From contig PHTZ01000001.1 in the NCBI GenBank assembly GCA_002813285.1, forward strand, positions 3,843,501 to 3,907,500: a stretch of 64,000 bases of DNA. Reading direction: 5' to 3'. Numbering within the stretch: position 1 is the first letter of the stretch; each line of letters begins with the position of its first letter. This document shows positions 9,237 to 19,553 of the stretch, in pieces. Below the pieces are notes generated by a model. The model ran no database searches. It was not told where the DNA came from and worked only from the letters and a program-made list of their open reading frames with translations. Source of the DNA: Flavobacteriaceae bacterium MAR_2009_75 (GTDB taxonomy: Bacteria > Bacteroidota > Bacteroidia > Flavobacteriales > Flavobacteriaceae). The translations under genes and the position numbers were made by a program.

Positions 9237-11681
9237 TTAAAAGTTTCCTATTCGAATGATATCGGCAAAAATACCCGATGCGGTCACTTCGGCACCTGCA
9301 CCCGCACCTTTAATGATCATGGGTTGATTCGGGTAGCGTTGAGTATAGAACAACACAATATTGTCACTGCCTTCCAAATTGTAGAAATCATGGCCTTTTG
9401 GTATTTCTTGCAAGCCTACACTGGCCTGACCATCTTCATACTGGGCCACATATTTCAACTTGCTATCTTTTGCTGCCGCTTGGGCGTACATCTGCTGGAA
9501 GCTCTCTTCGTGTTTGATGAGAGAAGCGAAAAAATCTTCATTATTGGTCGTGTTCAAGCTTTCTTCAGGAAGGAAACTGTTATTGGCAATATCGTCTATT
9601 TCTAGTCGGTTTCCACTTTCTCGAGCCAGAATCAAGATTTTTCGCATCACATCGATTCCGCTTAAATCAATTTTAGGATCCGGCTCGGTATAACCCTCTT
9701 CTTGAGCCTGCTTTACAATATCGTGAAAGGTCGTTTGGTCGTTGAAATTGTTGAATACGAAGTTGAGACTACCGGAAAGTACCGCTTGTATTTTTAAAAC
9801 TTTATCGCCGGAAGCTATCAAATGTTTCAGGGTGTCAATAATGGGCAAACCGGCTCCTACATTGGTCTCAAATAAGAAAGGTGCATTGTAGGCCCTGGCC
9901 AAATCTTTCAGTTGCTGGTAATTTTCAAACTCAGACGAGCACGCAATTTTATTACAGGTAACCACTGAAATACTGTTTCCAAGATAGGAGGCATAGGTAG
10001 AGGCTACGTCGCCACTGGCGGTATTGTCTACAAAAATACTATTGCGAAAATTCAGCTTTTGTATGGTTTCGAAAAATTTAGATTTATCGGCCTTTTCTCC
10101 ATTGGCCAATTGGTCATTCCATTTATCGAGTGGAATTCCGCCTTCATCAAAGACCATCGTACGAGAGTTTGAAATACCGATAACGCGAATGTTCAATTTC
10201 AGCTTTTCTTTTAGATAGGCGCGTTGTTGGCGAATTTGCTCTAAAAATTTAGAGCCTACATTACCCACACCCATAACAAAGAGGTTCAACTGTTTTACGT
10301 TTTCTTCGAAGAATTCTTCGTGAAGTGCGTTGAGGGCCTTTTTTACATCTGCTTCATTGATTACCGCAGAAATATTACGCTCAGATGCCCCTTGTGCAAT
10401 GGCACGAATGTTAACGTTGTTTCGGCCTAAGGTGCTGAACATCTTACCGCTCAGCCCTTGATGTTTTTTCATATTGTCACCCACAAGTGCAATTATGGCC
10501 AATTCGGTTTCGGCAAGGACCGGTTTTATCTTACCACGCTCAATTTCTACCTCAAAGGCCTCATTTACGATTTCTATCGCTTTTTCAATGTCATTGGCGG
10601 AAATACCAACACAAATTGAGTGTTCGGAAGAGGCCTGTGTAATGAACACCACGCTGATGCCGTGTTGGGACAGTACTTCGAAAAAACGCTTCGAAATACC
10701 AGGTATGCCGACCATACCAGGCCCTTCAAGCGATAGTAATGACATATTGCCCACATGCGTGATGCCTCGAACGGTCTTTCCTTTTTCGTTCTTGTTTTTT
10801 GTGATCAGGGTTCCGGCCTGTTCCGGGTGGAACGTGTTTTTTATGTGAATAGAAATACCTTTGCTCAGTACCGGTTGAATGGTCGGTGGGTAAAGTACCT
10901 TCGCCCCAAAATGGGAAAGCTCCATGGCTTCCTCATACGATATATGCGGAATAGCCTTTGCCTGCTTCACTAATTTCGGGTTGGCGGTGTACATACCGCT
11001 GACGTCCGTAAATATCTCCAATACTTCGGCATTCATAGCTGCGGCGACGATTGCGGCCGTATAATCGGAACCGCCTCGACCTAGGGTGGTTGAATTTCCT
11101 TTTTCCGAAGAGGCAATGAATCCTCCCATAACCACTATATCGCCTTCTATCGACGAGAAATAGTCATTACAGTTTTTGTTGGTCAAGGCAAAATTAACAG
11201 TGGCCTTTTCATTTATATCATCCGTTATAATAAGTTTTCTGCTATCTACGTGGACGGTGCTTATGCCTTCTTGCAGAAAATATTCACTGATAATGTAAGC
11301 GGAGAGAAGTTCGCCGTAACTTACAATTTTGTCAGATAGCCTAGGGGTAATCTCACCGATAAGATATGCACCTTCCAAAAGGGTCTCAAGGGAGTTCAAT
11401 TCACTTTTGACCTTGCTGAGAACTTTGCTCTGGGCATTGATACTTATAAGCTCTTTGACCGTGTTAAGATGCCTGTCTTCTATTTCTTTGAGAACAGATT
11501 TATAGCCTTCACTTTGCTGAGCGGCCAAGAAGGCTGCATTCAACAGAAAATCCGTTACGCCTCCGAGTGCAGAGACCACGACCACAACTTTATCGGAAGC
11601 GGTGTTGGCGACAATATTCTTAACCAAGTTTATGTTTGATGCGTTGGCTACCGAAGTGCCACCGAATTTTAAGACTTTCAT
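9237..11681 (-). CDS. thrA: Bifunctional aspartokinase/homoserine dehydrogenase I
   Basis: An 814-residue fusion of aspartate kinase (residues 1-~290, starting KVLKFGGTSVANA), two ACT regulatory domains (~310-460, with SLLSLEGPGMVGIPGI and LAIIALVGDNM) and homoserine dehydrogenase (~465-814, NAD(P) motif FVMGVGNVGSKF and catalytic region ETNVGAGLPIIDTLKHL). It performs the first and third steps from aspartate to homoserine. The ACT domains normally give threonine feedback inhibition. It is first in the thr operon; the 5' region carries a threonine-rich leader peptide and a consensus Bacteroidota promoter, so I infer attenuation by threonyl-tRNA supply. Confidence 0.96.
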   Translation of the reverse strand: MKVLKFGGTSVANASNINLVKNIVANTASDKVVVVVSALGGVTDFLLNAAFLAAQQSEGYKSVLKEIEDRHLNTVKELISINAQSKVLSKVKSELNSLETLLEGAYLIGEITPRLSDKIVSYGELLSAYIISEYFLQEGISTVHVDSRKLIITDDINEKATVNFALTNKNCNDYFSSIEGDIVVMGGFIASSEKGNSTTLGRGGSDYTAAIVAAAMNAEVLEIFTDVSGMYTANPKLVKQAKAIPHISYEEAMELSHFGAKVLYPPTIQPVLSKGISIHIKNTFHPEQAGTLITKNKNEKGKTVRGITHVGNMSLLSLEGPGMVGIPGISKRFFEVLSQHGISVVFITQASSEHSICVGISANDIEKAIEIVNEAFEVEIERGKIKPVLAETELAIIALVGDNMKKHQGLSGKMFSTLGRNNVNIRAIAQGASERNISAVINEADVKKALNALHEEFFEENVKQLNLFVMGVGNVGSKFLEQIRQQRAYLKEKLKLNIRVIGISNSRTMVFDEGGIPLDKWNDQLANGEKADKSKFFETIQKLNFRNSIFVDNTASGDVASTYASYLGNSISVVTCNKIACSSEFENYQQLKDLARAYNAPFLFETNVGAGLPIIDTLKHLIASGDKVLKIQAVLSGSLNFVFNNFNDQTTFHDIVKQAQEEGYTEPDPKIDLSGIDVMRKILILARESGNRLEIDDIANNSFLPEESLNTTNNEDFFASLIKHEESFQQMYAQAAAKDSKLKYVAQYEDGQASVGLQEIPKGHDFYNLEGSDNIVLFYTQRYPNQPMIIKGAGAGAEVTASGIFADIIRIGNF

Positions 11682-11717
11682 CTAGATTATTTTAAAGGAA
11701 AAATATATTTGAATTGG

Positions 11718-11731
11718 GCGCTGAATAGCGC
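11718..11731 (-). terminator. Hairpin between the thr leader peptide and thrA (candidate attenuator)
   Basis: On the minus strand GCGCT-ATTC-AGCGC forms a 5-bp GC-rich stem followed by an A/U-rich run (…AATATATTTTT). It lies 24 nt after the leader stop codon and 36 nt before the thrA ATG. A second stem, TACCCC-TTT-GGGGTA, overlaps the leader stop codon. The arrangement fits ribosome-mediated attenuation, but the U-run is imperfect and I have not computed folding energies. Confidence 0.5.
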
Positions 11732-11754
11732 GAAACGGACGTGTATATAGCTGT

Positions 11755-11841
11755 TTACCCCAAAGGGGTAGTGGTACCGGTAGTTGCGGTGAATCCATTT
11801 TGGAATGGCGTAAAAATTCTATTACTGTCGACCTTGTGCAT
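11755..11841 (-). CDS. thrL: Threonine-rich leader peptide of the thr operon
   Basis: A 28-codon reading frame on the minus strand upstream of thrA, from ATG (complement of 11839-11841) to TAA. Seven of 28 residues are Thr, six of them in the eight-residue run TATTGTTT at positions 18-25, ending PLG-stop. The 3' end of the frame overlaps a C4/G4 hairpin, and a further hairpin lies before thrA. This is the layout of a ribosome-stalling leader like enterobacterial ThrL, though the sequence is unrelated. A consensus promoter sits 23-53 nt upstream. Function is inferred from composition and position, not from homology. Confidence 0.8.
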   Translation of the reverse strand: MHKVDSNRIFTPFQNGFTATTGTTTPLG

Positions 11842-11863
11842 TCGTTGGTTTAATACAAAGAAT

Positions 11864-11894
11864 CAAAAGTAGTACTTTTGAAAACTTAATCAAA
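11864..11894 (-). promoter_or_regulatory. Bacteroidota-type sigma-A promoter of the thr operon
   Basis: On the minus strand a -33 TTTG (11891-11894) and a -7 TACTTTTG (11864-11871) are separated by 19 nt, an exact match to the known Bacteroidota consensus TTTG-N19-TAnnTTTG. The predicted start is just ahead of the leader peptide ATG. The -7 box is one arm of a perfect 17-bp palindrome (11864-11880); the other arm, TACTTTTG at 11873-11880 on the plus strand, could be the -7 box of nnr with a weaker -33 (TTTA at 11849). The two promoters would overlap. Confidence 0.75.
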
Positions 11895-11948
11895 CGAACG
11901 ATCAATTTTTTATAGATTCTTCAAACATTTACCAAATATTGTTATTAA

Positions 11949-13490
11949 ATGAAGCTTTTTAGTGCCGAGCAGATTTATGCTGCTGACAAATTCACAATAG
12001 AAAAACAGAATATTACTAGTAATGAGTTGATGGAGCGGGCCGCTACCCGGCTATTTAATTGGCTTCATCTTCGTATGCAAGGTGCCCAAGTTAAAATTCA
12101 CTTGTTCTGTGGTATAGGAAATAATGGTGGAGACGGGCTTGCCCTTGCGCGCCAATTGCAAGAGCACGGTTACAATATTGAGGTGTATGTAGTCAACTAC
12201 AGTAAAAAACGCTCAGAAGATTTTCTGGTAAATCTAGAACGATTGAAAGATCGAAAAGTTTGGCCCCATTTTCTTGAAAAAGGTTCGAGCTGGCCTGAAA
12301 TAGCTAAAGAAGATATTATAGTAGATGCCATTTTCGGTATCGGCCTTAATAGACCGCCCGTTGATTGGGTAGTGTCATTATTCGATCATTTGCACGAGAC
12401 ACGGGCATTTATTTTGTCGGTAGATATACCTTCAGGGTTGTTTACGGATGCCGTTCCTGAGAATAAAAAAGCGATAATCAAGTCAAACTATACTTTAAGC
12501 TTTCAGGTTCCGAAATTGGTTTTCTTTTTGCCCGAAACAGGTGTGTTTATTGAACGTTGGGAAGTTTTGGACATCGGTATTGATATTCAGTTCTTGATGG
12601 AGACCGAAACCGATTATGAATTGATCGGAAAGAATGAAGTACTGCCGATTTATAAACCGAGAGAAAAATTTACCCATAAGGGCACTTATGGCCACAGTCT
12701 TATTGTTGGGGGTAGTTACGGCAAAATTGGAGCTGTACATTTGGCAGCAAAGGCTTGCCTGCACACCGGTAGCGGACTTGTTTCTGTATTCATCCCAAAA
12801 TGCGGATATATACCGCTACAGACCAACCTTCCTGAGGCGATGGTGCTGACTGATGTCGATGATGAGCAAATTACCGATATCAAGTTTTCTATCTCGCCAA
12901 CGGTCATCGGTGTCGGTATCGGTTTGGGTAAGGGTAAGAAAACAAAAAAGGCCTTTTCCGATTTCTTGAATGCTAATGAGGCCCCATTGGTAATCGATGC
13001 TGACGGACTTAATATTATTTCTGAGGATGCTTCATTGTTAGAGAAACTACCTGCTCAAACGATAATGACTCCGCACCCTAAAGAACTGGAAAGACTAATC
13101 GGGTCATGGAAAGATGATTTCGATAAGCTTAAAAAAGCGAAGCAATTTTCTAAAAAACATGACTGTATTTTGGTCATTAAGGGATATCATACCATAACGA
13201 TATATCACGAGATGGGTTATGTAAATACCACTGGAAACCCGGGAATGGCCACAGGGGGCACGGGTGATGTATTGACCGGAATTATTACCGGACTTGTTGC
13301 CCAAAACTATGAACCTTTACATGCTACAGTATTTGGGGTGTATTTGCATGGCCGATCTGGCGACCTTATGGTCGATAAAACAGGATATCAATCATTACTC
13401 GCTTCTGATGTCGCCGAGGGTATTGGTCAAGCATTTATTGATTTGTTCGCTGTTGAAGAGAATAGGCAGCAAGAAAGTGATGAGCAGTAA
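11949..13490 (+). CDS. nnr: Bifunctional NAD(P)HX epimerase / ADP-dependent NAD(P)HX dehydratase
   Basis: A 513-residue two-domain protein that repairs hydrated NADH and NADPH. The N-terminal YjeF_N epimerase domain (residues 1-~215) carries GIGNNGGDGLALAR and SVDIPSGLF. The C-terminal ribokinase-like dehydratase domain (~230-495) carries GHSLIVGGSYGKIGA, LVIDADGLNI, MTPHPKELERL and the nucleotide-binding GNPGMATGGTGDVLTGI. Length and order match E. coli Nnr. It is transcribed divergently from the thr operon, and its likely -7 element (TACTTTTG at 11873-11880) shares a palindrome with the thr promoter. Confidence 0.95.
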   Translation: MKLFSAEQIYAADKFTIEKQNITSNELMERAATRLFNWLHLRMQGAQVKIHLFCGIGNNGGDGLALARQLQEHGYNIEVYVVNYSKKRSEDFLVNLERLKDRKVWPHFLEKGSSWPEIAKEDIIVDAIFGIGLNRPPVDWVVSLFDHLHETRAFILSVDIPSGLFTDAVPENKKAIIKSNYTLSFQVPKLVFFLPETGVFIERWEVLDIGIDIQFLMETETDYELIGKNEVLPIYKPREKFTHKGTYGHSLIVGGSYGKIGAVHLAAKACLHTGSGLVSVFIPKCGYIPLQTNLPEAMVLTDVDDEQITDIKFSISPTVIGVGIGLGKGKKTKKAFSDFLNANEAPLVIDADGLNIISEDASLLEKLPAQTIMTPHPKELERLIGSWKDDFDKLKKAKQFSKKHDCILVIKGYHTITIYHEMGYVNTTGNPGMATGGTGDVLTGIITGLVAQNYEPLHATVFGVYLHGRSGDLMVDKTGYQSLLASDVAEGIGQAFIDLFAVEENRQQESDEQ

Positions 13491-13494
13491 AAAT

Positions 13495-13531
13495 AAAGGT
13501 TGACCCAAAATTCACTTTTAGGTCAACCTTT
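13495..13531. terminator. Bidirectional terminator between nnr and the 132-residue gene
   Basis: GGTTGACC and GGTCAACC arms with a ~15-nt loop, flanked by AAA on the left and TTT on the right, lying between convergent genes. It can stop transcription from both sides. Confidence 0.75.
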
Positions 13532-13554
13532 CAAAATCTTAGAATTTTTGTTAC

Positions 13555-13953
13555 TTAAGATTTCACTCTTCTCTTAACCCATTTGAGGGCGTTGTCGTAC
13601 TCAATGAAAAATTTCATCGGTTTTTTGTAGAACAATTTTTCGATTTTAAAATTGTGCATGTCGATTTCCTTTACCGATACAATGGCAAAAGCTTTTAGGT
13701 TCTCTAATTGTCTTAGATAGGTGTAAATGGTGGGGTCTACGGCAAATGAATTTTTACGTAAACTTATGTAGCCAAAACTTTTGTTTCTAAAGTGAATTTC
13801 TGAGATACCGATAATTTGGTAGACCCTTTCTAAAGTAAGGGTTGCTCCTTCGTCGAATAGAGCTACCATGTAGTTCTCATATACCTGCACTTTTCCCACA
13901 TCCAATTGATACTCCCTGACAATAACTGTCTTTTTCGGTCGCCTCACTTTCAT
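13555..13953 (-). CDS. Conserved flavobacterial hypothetical protein, possible SpoIIAA/STAS-like fold
   Basis: A 132-residue soluble protein with no signal peptide. The alternation of strands and helices (VYENYMVALFDEGATLTLERVYQII, AFAIVSVKEIDMHNFKIEKLFYKK, FFIEYDNALKWVKRRV) resembles small SpoIIAA-like/STAS-type proteins of Bacteroidota, in which the C-terminal FxxxxxALxWV segment is common. I cannot assign a role. It stands alone between two hairpin terminators, upstream (in transcription) of nnr's end and downstream of clpC, and has its own start about 200 nt from the clpC stop codon. Confidence 0.6.
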   Translation of the reverse strand: MKVRRPKKTVIVREYQLDVGKVQVYENYMVALFDEGATLTLERVYQIIGISEIHFRNKSFGYISLRKNSFAVDPTIYTYLRQLENLKAFAIVSVKEIDMHNFKIEKLFYKKPMKFFIEYDNALKWVKRRVKS

Positions 13954-14104
13954 TCCAATAAATATTATAGTGTTCGAAACGAAAGTAGATGTAAGGCCTA
14001 GTAAAGTGAAAATTATTAGATTAAAGGCTTAAATATCGTTTAATCTACCTAGGTAGACATTTACTTGTATTTTTATTCTTACTACTTGGTTATCGGGTAT
14101 AAAA

Positions 14105-14134
14105 AAAGGGAGTCGTATATAGCGACTCCCTTTT
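14105..14134. terminator. Rho-independent terminator of clpC
   Basis: AAAGGGAGTCG / CGACTCCCTTTT arms around a short TATATAG loop, placed 19 nt after the clpC stop codon on the minus strand. Stem and T-rich tails on both sides are clear. Confidence 0.85.
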
Positions 14135-14152
14135 GCAAAATTTCTTACGAAA

Positions 14153-16708
14153 TTATTCAGTTTTCGGTGATTTTTCAGGCTTTTTGATTTTGATGGTAAG
14201 CTCTTCTTTCTTCTCATCAAAATCCATAATTATAGAATCACCTTCCTCTAATTTAGAATTGACGATTTCTTCAGCCAACGTATCTTCTATATATTTCTGA
14301 ATTGCCCTTTTTAAGGGTCTAGCACCGTATTGCTTGTCAAAACCTTTATCAGAAATATAATCCTTTGCTTTATCGCTCAAGGTTAAATCATAGCCGATAT
14401 CTTTAATTCGAGCGTACAATTTACGCAATTCAATATCAATAATTTTGTGAATGTCTTCACGTTCAAGTGGATTGAAGACGATAACATCATCAATTCGGTT
14501 CAAAAACTCGGGAGCAAAAGCTTTCTTTAATGCCCCTTCGATAACACTCTTTTGATGACTGTCTTCTTGTGACTTCATGGCAGCGGTACCAAAGCCTACC
14601 CCTTGACCAAAATCTTTGAGCTTTCGCGCCCCGATATTGGAAGTCATTATGATGATGGTATTTCTGAAGTCAATCTTTCTTCCTAAACTATCGGTAAGAT
14701 AACCGTCGTCTAATACCTGAAGCATCATATTGAACACATCTGGGTGTGCTTTTTCAACCTCGTCTAACAACACTACCGAATAGGGCTTTCGTCTAACCTT
14801 TTCGGTCAATTGACCACCTTCTTCATAACCCACGTATCCTGGAGGTGCACCCACCAATCTTGAAATGGCGAATTTCTCCATGTATTCGCTCATATCGATA
14901 CGAATCAATGCATCCTCTGAATCAAATAGCTCTTTCGCAAGAACCTTGGCCAGTTGTGTTTTACCAACCCCTGTTTGTCCTAAGAATATAAAAGAGCCAA
15001 TGGGTTTGTTCGGATCCTTCAATCCGGCTCTATTACGTTGTATGGCTTTGGCAACTTTAGCCACTGCATCGTCTTGCCCAATCACATTTGATTTGATCAA
15101 TGAAGGCAGTTCCGCCAACTTATTGCTCTCGGTCTGGGCAATTCTATTCACTGGAATGCCACTCATCATCGAAACTACATCGGCCACATTATCTTCAGAT
15201 ACGGTTTCTTTGTGCTGCTTACTGTCTTCTTCCCATTTTTCTTGTGCGGTCGCTAATTCTTTTTCGATACGCTTCTCGTCATCACGTAGCTTAGCGGCTT
15301 CTTCATACTTCTGCTTTTTGACCACACTGTTCTTAAGTTCCCTAACATCTTCGAGCTGTTTTTCGAGCTCTAAGATTTGTTTAGGTACATCCATATTAAC
15401 AATATGAACACGTGAACCTGATTCATCTAACGCATCAATGGCCTTGTCCGGTAAAAAACGGTCGGTCATATAGCGGTTGGTCAATTTTACGCATGCAATA
15501 ATTGCCTCATCGGTATACAACACGTTATGGTGGTCTTCATATTTACCTTTAATGTTGTGGAGAATTTCGATAGTCTCTTCTACAGTTGTAGGTTCTACGA
15601 TTACCTTTTGAAAACGTCTTTCCAACGCACCGTCTTTCTCGATGTATTGTCTATATTCATCTAAGGTAGTGGCTCCGATACATTGAATTTCACCTCTGGC
15701 CAGCGCTGGTTTGAACATGTTTGAAGCATCTAGGCTTCCGGTTGCACCACCAGCACCTACAATAGTATGTATCTCATCAATAAAAAGAATTACATCATCG
15801 TTCTTCTCGAGTTCGTTCATTACGGCTTTCATGCGTTCTTCGAACTGGCCACGATATTTTGTACCAGCTACCAAAGAAGCCAAATCAAGTGTAACCACTC
15901 GCTTATTGTAAAGTATACGTGATACTTTTTTGTTAATAATCCGAAGTGCCAAGCCTTCTGCAATAGCACTCTTACCAACACCTGGCTCACCTATTAACAG
16001 CGGATTGTTTTTCTTTCTTCGGCTTAGTATTTGAGAGACCCGTTCAATTTCTTTTTCTCGCCCTACAACAGGGTCAAGTTTGTTTTCTTCAGCTAAACGG
16101 GTTAGGTCTCGCCCGAAATTATCGAGAACCGGAGTCTTCGATTTTTTATTACCTTTTTGGCCTGTAGCGGCACCGAACGAACTTCCTTCTTTGCCATCGC
16201 CAGCATCATCATTGTCATTTGGGAACGACTCTGAAGTTGGTGCATCTACAATATCATCATCACTTGTAATCATAAATTTAAACTGCTCTTTGACCCCGTC
16301 ATAATCTACTTTCAGTTTATGTAACAACTTAGTTGTCGGGTCGTTTTCATTTCTTAGTATACAAAGTAAAAGGTGTGCGGTATTGATTGAAGAACTCTGA
16401 AACAGCTTGGCCTCTAAAAATGTTGTTTTAAGGGCGCGCTCCGCTTGACGCGTAAGGTGCAGGTTCTTTTTATCTTTTTGTATGCTGTTCGGGTTAGGGT
16501 TCGATGGGCTCAAAATCTCGACCTTACGTCTCAGGTGGTCCAAATCAACTTCCAACGCGTCCAATATACTAATAGCCTTACCGTTGCCGTCACGCAAAAG
16601 CCCTAGCATGAGGTGTTCGGTGCCGATGAAGTCGTGCCCCAAACGAAGTGCTTCCTCTTTGCTATAAGCAATCACATCTTTTACTCTTGGTGAAAAATTA
16701 TCATCCAT
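14153..16708 (-). CDS. clpC: ATP-dependent Clp protease ATP-binding subunit ClpC
   Basis: An 851-residue Hsp100 unfoldase. It has the double Clp N-domain (residues 1-~145; [15 protein letters not shown]), AAA module 1 (Walker [10 protein letters not shown] near 241), a UVR-type coiled segment near 430-465 ([19 protein letters not shown]) as in ClpC/MecB, and AAA module 2 (Walker [10 protein letters not shown] near 574, Walker [15 protein letters not shown]). It feeds unfolded substrates to ClpP. An acidic insert near 155-185 separates the N-domain from AAA1. It diverges from gyrA with a 260-bp shared upstream region. Confidence 0.95.
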   Translation of the reverse strand: MDDNFSPRVKDVIAYSKEEALRLGHDFIGTEHLMLGLLRDGNGKAISILDALEVDLDHLRRKVEILSPSNPNPNSIQKDKKNLHLTRQAERALKTTFLEAKLFQSSSINTAHLLLCILRNENDPTTKLLHKLKVDYDGVKEQFKFMITSDDDIVDAPTSESFPNDNDDAGDGKEGSSFGAATGQKGNKKSKTPVLDNFGRDLTRLAEENKLDPVVGREKEIERVSQILSRRKKNNPLLIGEPGVGKSAIAEGLALRIINKKVSRILYNKRVVTLDLASLVAGTKYRGQFEERMKAVMNELEKNDDVILFIDEIHTIVGAGGATGSLDASNMFKPALARGEIQCIGATTLDEYRQYIEKDGALERRFQKVIVEPTTVEETIEILHNIKGKYEDHHNVLYTDEAIIACVKLTNRYMTDRFLPDKAIDALDESGSRVHIVNMDVPKQILELEKQLEDVRELKNSVVKKQKYEEAAKLRDDEKRIEKELATAQEKWEEDSKQHKETVSEDNVADVVSMMSGIPVNRIAQTESNKLAELPSLIKSNVIGQDDAVAKVAKAIQRNRAGLKDPNKPIGSFIFLGQTGVGKTQLAKVLAKELFDSEDALIRIDMSEYMEKFAISRLVGAPPGYVGYEEGGQLTEKVRRKPYSVVLLDEVEKAHPDVFNMMLQVLDDGYLTDSLGRKIDFRNTIIIMTSNIGARKLKDFGQGVGFGTAAMKSQEDSHQKSVIEGALKKAFAPEFLNRIDDVIVFNPLEREDIHKIIDIELRKLYARIKDIGYDLTLSDKAKDYISDKGFDKQYGARPLKRAIQKYIEDTLAEEIVNSKLEEGDSIIMDFDEKKEELTIKIKKPEKSPKTE

Positions 16709-16968
16709 AAATCTTATCCTTTCATCTATAAAATTAGTAAAACTATACTAATCTAACGCAAATAGTGTACCTATTATTAGATAACTTAAGTTGAATTGAC
16801 GAAAAAAGAAACTAATTACAAAATAATCTGTAGGTAAAGTTTCAACGTTTATAGGGGGTGAAAGTGTTGATAAAATGTTTAATAAAGTACTTTAGTCATG
16901 CTTTAAAAGCCATGATTATGCGTATATTGGCATGTTTTTTAACTAAAATAATATACTAGGATTTTAAT

Positions 16969-19506
16969 ATGGCTGAAGGAGAAAAATTAATTCCTATTAA
17001 CATAGAAGAGGAGATGAAATCTGCCTACATCGATTATTCGATGTCGGTCATTGTGTCACGTGCCTTACCAGATGTCAGAGATGGTCTAAAACCTGTACAC
17101 CGAAGGGTGTTATACGGTATGCACGATTTGGGCGTTAGGTCAACAAGTTCCCATAAGAAATCTGCCCGTATCGTTGGGGAGGTCTTAGGTAAATATCATC
17201 CACATGGTGATACCTCGGTTTATGATACCATGGTGCGTATGGCCCAAGAATGGAGCCTTCGATATATGTTGGTCGATGGTCAAGGTAACTTTGGTTCGGT
17301 AGATGGCGATAGCCCTGCTGCAATGCGCTATACAGAGGCCAGAATGCGAAAGATCGCTGAAGAGATGCTGGCTGATATCGATAAAGATACGGTCGATCAC
17401 CAACTCAACTTTGATGATTCTATCGAAGAACCAACAGTTCTACCCACTAGAATTCCGAACTTATTGGTAAACGGTGCTTCGGGTATTGCCGTGGGTATGG
17501 CTACAAACATGCCGCCCCACAACCTTACCGAAGTAGTTGATGGTACGGTCGCTTATATTGATAACAACGATATAGAGATAGATGAAATCATGACCCATAT
17601 TAAGGCTCCCGATTTTCCTACAGGAGGAACGATATATGGCTATGATGGGGTTAAAGAGGCATTTCACACGGGTCGTGGTCGCATAAAAATCAGGGCGAAA
17701 GCAATAATTGAAGAAGTTCAAGGCCGCGAATCGATTATCGTCACCGAGATACCTTATCAAGTCAATAAGGCGGACATGATTAAGAAAACCGCAGATTTGA
17801 TCAATGATAAAAAAATAGAAGGAATTTCGAGTATTCGCGACGAATCTGACCGAAATGGTATGCGAATCGTTTATATTTTAAAGCGTGATGCGATACCCAA
17901 TATTGTACTGAATACGCTTTATAAGTATACAGCCTTACAATCATCATTTAGTGTCAACAACATTGCTCTGGTCAATGGTCGACCTCAGTTGTTGAATGTC
18001 AAAGAGATGATCCATTATTTTGTTGAACATCGCCATGAGGTGGTTGTTCGAAGAACACAATTTGAGCTTAAGAAAGCTGAAGATCGTGCCCATATCTTGG
18101 AAGGACTGATTATTGCTTCTGACAATATTGATGAGGTAATCGCAATTATCAGGGCATCTTCGAATGCTGACGAAGCCCGTTCGAAATTGATGGAACGCTT
18201 TAAGCTTACCGAAATTCAAGCCAAGGCAATCGTTGAAATGCGATTGAGACAACTTACCGGTCTTGAGCAAGATAAATTGCGTTCTGAATACGATGAAATT
18301 ATTAAGACGATTGCAGACCTTAAAGATATTCTTGCCAAGAAAGAAAGAAGAATGGCGATTATCAAAGACGAGCTTTTAGAGGTTCGTGAAAAATATGGTG
18401 ATGAGCGTAGGTCAGAAATTAATCTAGCCGGTGGCGATTTGAGTATCGAAGATATGATACCGAACGAGCAGGTGGTAATTACTATCTCTCATGCAGGTTA
18501 TATTAAAAGAACTCCACTATCTGAATATAAAACCCAGAATAGGGGAGGTGTAGGGCAAAAAGCATCGTCGACAAGAAACGAAGACTTCTTAGAGTACTTA
18601 TTTGTAGGTACCAACCACCAATACATGTTGTTCTTTACGCAAAAGGGTAAATGTTTCTGGATGCGGGTCTATGAAATTCCTGAAGGAAGTAGAACTTCGA
18701 AAGGTAGGGCTATTCAAAACCTGATAAATATCGAGCAAGATGATAATGTGAAGGCCTTTATTTGTACTCAAGATTTGAAGGATGAGGAGTATGTAAATAG
18801 CCATTATGTAATTATGGCGACCAAGAAGGGCACTGTCAAAAAGACATCATTGGAACAATATTCAAGACCAAGACAAAATGGTATCAATGCCATTGGTATT
18901 CGTGAGGAAGATGAACTTTTAGAAGCCAAATTGACCACGGGAACGAGTCAAATTTTTATTGGTTTAAAATCGGGTAAAGCTATTCGCTTTGAAGAGAGCA
19001 AGACCCGACCTATGGGAAGGAACGCTTCTGGGGTAAGAGGTATTACGCTTGCTAATGAAGGCGATGAAGTTATCGGCATGATTTCGGTTCACGATTTTGA
19101 AGAAGATATCTTGGTGGTATCTGAAAACGGATATGGAAAGCGCTCAAGTCTAGAAGATTACAGAATCACCAATAGAGGTGGTAAAGGAGTGAAAACTATT
19201 TCCATTACCGAAAAAACGGGTGGGTTGGTAGCTATAAAAAACGTTTCCGATTCAGATGACTTGATGATTATCAATAAATCGGGAATTGCCATTAGAATGA
19301 GCGTTGAAGACCTAAGGGTCATGGGGCGTGCAACTCAAGGGGTTAGACTTATCAATTTAAAGGATAATGATTCTATCGCTGCAGTGGCTAAAGTTATGAA
19401 AGAGGAGGAAGACATCGTAGAGGCTGATATTATGGATATTGACGTAAGCCCCGAGGAAGATGGCACGGCTCTTGATAATGATGCTAGCGAAGAAACAAAA
19501 GAGTAA
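16969..19506 (+). CDS. gyrA: DNA gyrase subunit A
   Basis: An 845-residue type IIA topoisomerase subunit. The catalytic tyrosine is Tyr121 in AMRYTEARM, within the winged-helix region; the quinolone-determining segment is [17 protein letters not shown] (77-93), with Thr82 at the E. coli Ser83 position, as in other flavobacteria. The C-terminal domain has beta-pinwheel repeats and the GyrA box-like QNRGGVGQK (E. coli QRRGGKG). The tail is acidic. The family forms an A2B2 complex that introduces negative supercoils. The TPR gene follows after 47 nt and may be cotranscribed. Confidence 0.96.
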   Translation: MAEGEKLIPINIEEEMKSAYIDYSMSVIVSRALPDVRDGLKPVHRRVLYGMHDLGVRSTSSHKKSARIVGEVLGKYHPHGDTSVYDTMVRMAQEWSLRYMLVDGQGNFGSVDGDSPAAMRYTEARMRKIAEEMLADIDKDTVDHQLNFDDSIEEPTVLPTRIPNLLVNGASGIAVGMATNMPPHNLTEVVDGTVAYIDNNDIEIDEIMTHIKAPDFPTGGTIYGYDGVKEAFHTGRGRIKIRAKAIIEEVQGRESIIVTEIPYQVNKADMIKKTADLINDKKIEGISSIRDESDRNGMRIVYILKRDAIPNIVLNTLYKYTALQSSFSVNNIALVNGRPQLLNVKEMIHYFVEHRHEVVVRRTQFELKKAEDRAHILEGLIIASDNIDEVIAIIRASSNADEARSKLMERFKLTEIQAKAIVEMRLRQLTGLEQDKLRSEYDEIIKTIADLKDILAKKERRMAIIKDELLEVREKYGDERRSEINLAGGDLSIEDMIPNEQVVITISHAGYIKRTPLSEYKTQNRGGVGQKASSTRNEDFLEYLFVGTNHQYMLFFTQKGKCFWMRVYEIPEGSRTSKGRAIQNLINIEQDDNVKAFICTQDLKDEEYVNSHYVIMATKKGTVKKTSLEQYSRPRQNGINAIGIREEDELLEAKLTTGTSQIFIGLKSGKAIRFEESKTRPMGRNASGVRGITLANEGDEVIGMISVHDFEEDILVVSENGYGKRSSLEDYRITNRGGKGVKTISITEKTGGLVAIKNVSDSDDLMIINKSGIAIRMSVEDLRVMGRATQGVRLINLKDNDSIAAVAKVMKEEEDIVEADIMDIDVSPEEDGTALDNDASEETKE

Positions 19507-19553
19507 TCTTGAATAAATAGTAAACACTAACACTTAATTAATTAAATCAGAAA

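Noticed and set aside
14865-15407. A 180-codon frame on the plus strand inside clpC.
   Set aside because: It is antisense to the conserved ATPase module; codon bias of clpC explains it, and there is no family match.
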